Assembly (NCBI GenBank): GCA_034670405.1
Contig: JAXDDX010000006.1
Location: forward strand, 9,142,501 to 9,206,500
Direction: 5' to 3'
Length of the DNA: 64,000 nt
Source: Hoplostethus atlanticus
Lineage: Eukaryota; Chordata; Actinopteri; Trachichthyiformes; Trachichthyidae
Shown: one piece after another, positions 63,601 through 64,000 of the stretch
Position numbering within the stretch: the stretch's first letter is position 1
Layout: every line of letters begins with the position of its first letter
The notes under the pieces: generated by a model
The model's database searches: none
What the model saw: only the letters and a program-made list of their open reading frames with translations
What the model was told of the DNA's origin: nothing
Program-made: the position numbers and the translations under genes

Positions 63601-64000
63601 ATCAAAAGAAAGTGCTTTGGGTTCTTTTGGGGTAGATTTTGTTCAGAATCCATTGGTATTATTGGTAGTATTTGTGAACATGAACAACTCCCTCCTTCCC
63701 TCCCTGCCGCTGTGATGTCATCAAGATGTAAAATCGGGAGCTTCTCCATAGAAAATGATTTGGGAGGAATGGTGAAGGTGACTGTGAGAGGACCCAGAGG
63801 GACTTTCTGGGCATGCAGGTCCATTTTATCCCCATAAAATATATTGTTTCTAGAGCTGCAGCAAATGTTGACATCACAAGTCATCTGGTTTCTGACACTA
63901 GCAGAGAGTTATGCGTGTTCACATCAATTCATTAGACTGTCCCAGGCAACAGGAATAACACATTGAGTGGTATCGCCCTTTAAAATGTGAGCCAGACACA

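Larger units (their letters stand above)
56555..64000. other. Noncoding region, no exon recognised
   Basis: About 7.4 kb without a recognisable coding exon on either strand. It holds three repeat-like stretches listed separately (60830-61090, 61400-61530, 63358-63600). It could be intergenic or a large intron of the possible gene starting near 56.3 kb. Confidence 0.5.

Overview
This is a single-copy stretch of a ray-finned (teleost) fish nuclear genome. The genes are split by GT-AG introns, the encoded proteins are clear vertebrate orthologues with fish-type sequences, long GT/CA microsatellites are frequent, and the interspersed repeats (tRNA-derived SINEs, a hAT MITE, a Tc1-like relic) are of fish type. 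I see no prokaryotic, organellar or viral gene content.

Layout. (1) 0.9-3.9 kb, minus strand: 5' part of TFAP2E (AP-2 epsilon), with two alternative first coding exons; exons 3 onward lie left of the window. (2) 4.9-9.8 kb, minus: NCDN (neurochondrin), complete. (3) 9.8-10.7 kb: head-to-head promoter region with ETS-type sites. (4) 14.9-30.7 kb, plus: KIAA0319L (PKD-domain membrane protein), 22 coding exons and a possible 4.5-kb 3' UTR. (5) 35.4-46.1 kb, plus: CAP1 (cyclase-associated protein 1), 12 coding exons. (6) 46.2-51.2 kb, minus: PPT1 (lysosomal palmitoyl-protein thioesterase), tail-to-tail with CAP1. (7) 51.5-55.3 kb, plus: RRAGC (RagC GTPase), head-to-head with PPT1. (8) 55.3-64 kb: no recognisable coding exon, several repeats and one possible first exon.

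TFAP2E-NCDN-KIAA0319L and CAP1-PPT1 keep the neighbourhoods they have on human 1p34, as I remember that map. The KIAA0319L-CAP1 and PPT1-RRAGC junctions differ from human. PPT1 and RRAGC, both lysosome-linked, share a sub-kilobase promoter region containing a MiT/TFE-type E-box.

Data quality: reading exons against family alignments and checking exon phase shows six apparent single-base insertions, all in G/C runs (four in NCDN, one in KIAA0319L, one in PPT1). Splice sites and flanking protein sequence are otherwise intact, so uncorrected assembly indels are the likeliest cause. All other exon sets add up in phase. I did not find a novel biological system; the best leads are regulatory (shared PPT1/RRAGC promoter, TFAP2E dual starts, CTCF-like motifs, CAP1 CArG box).
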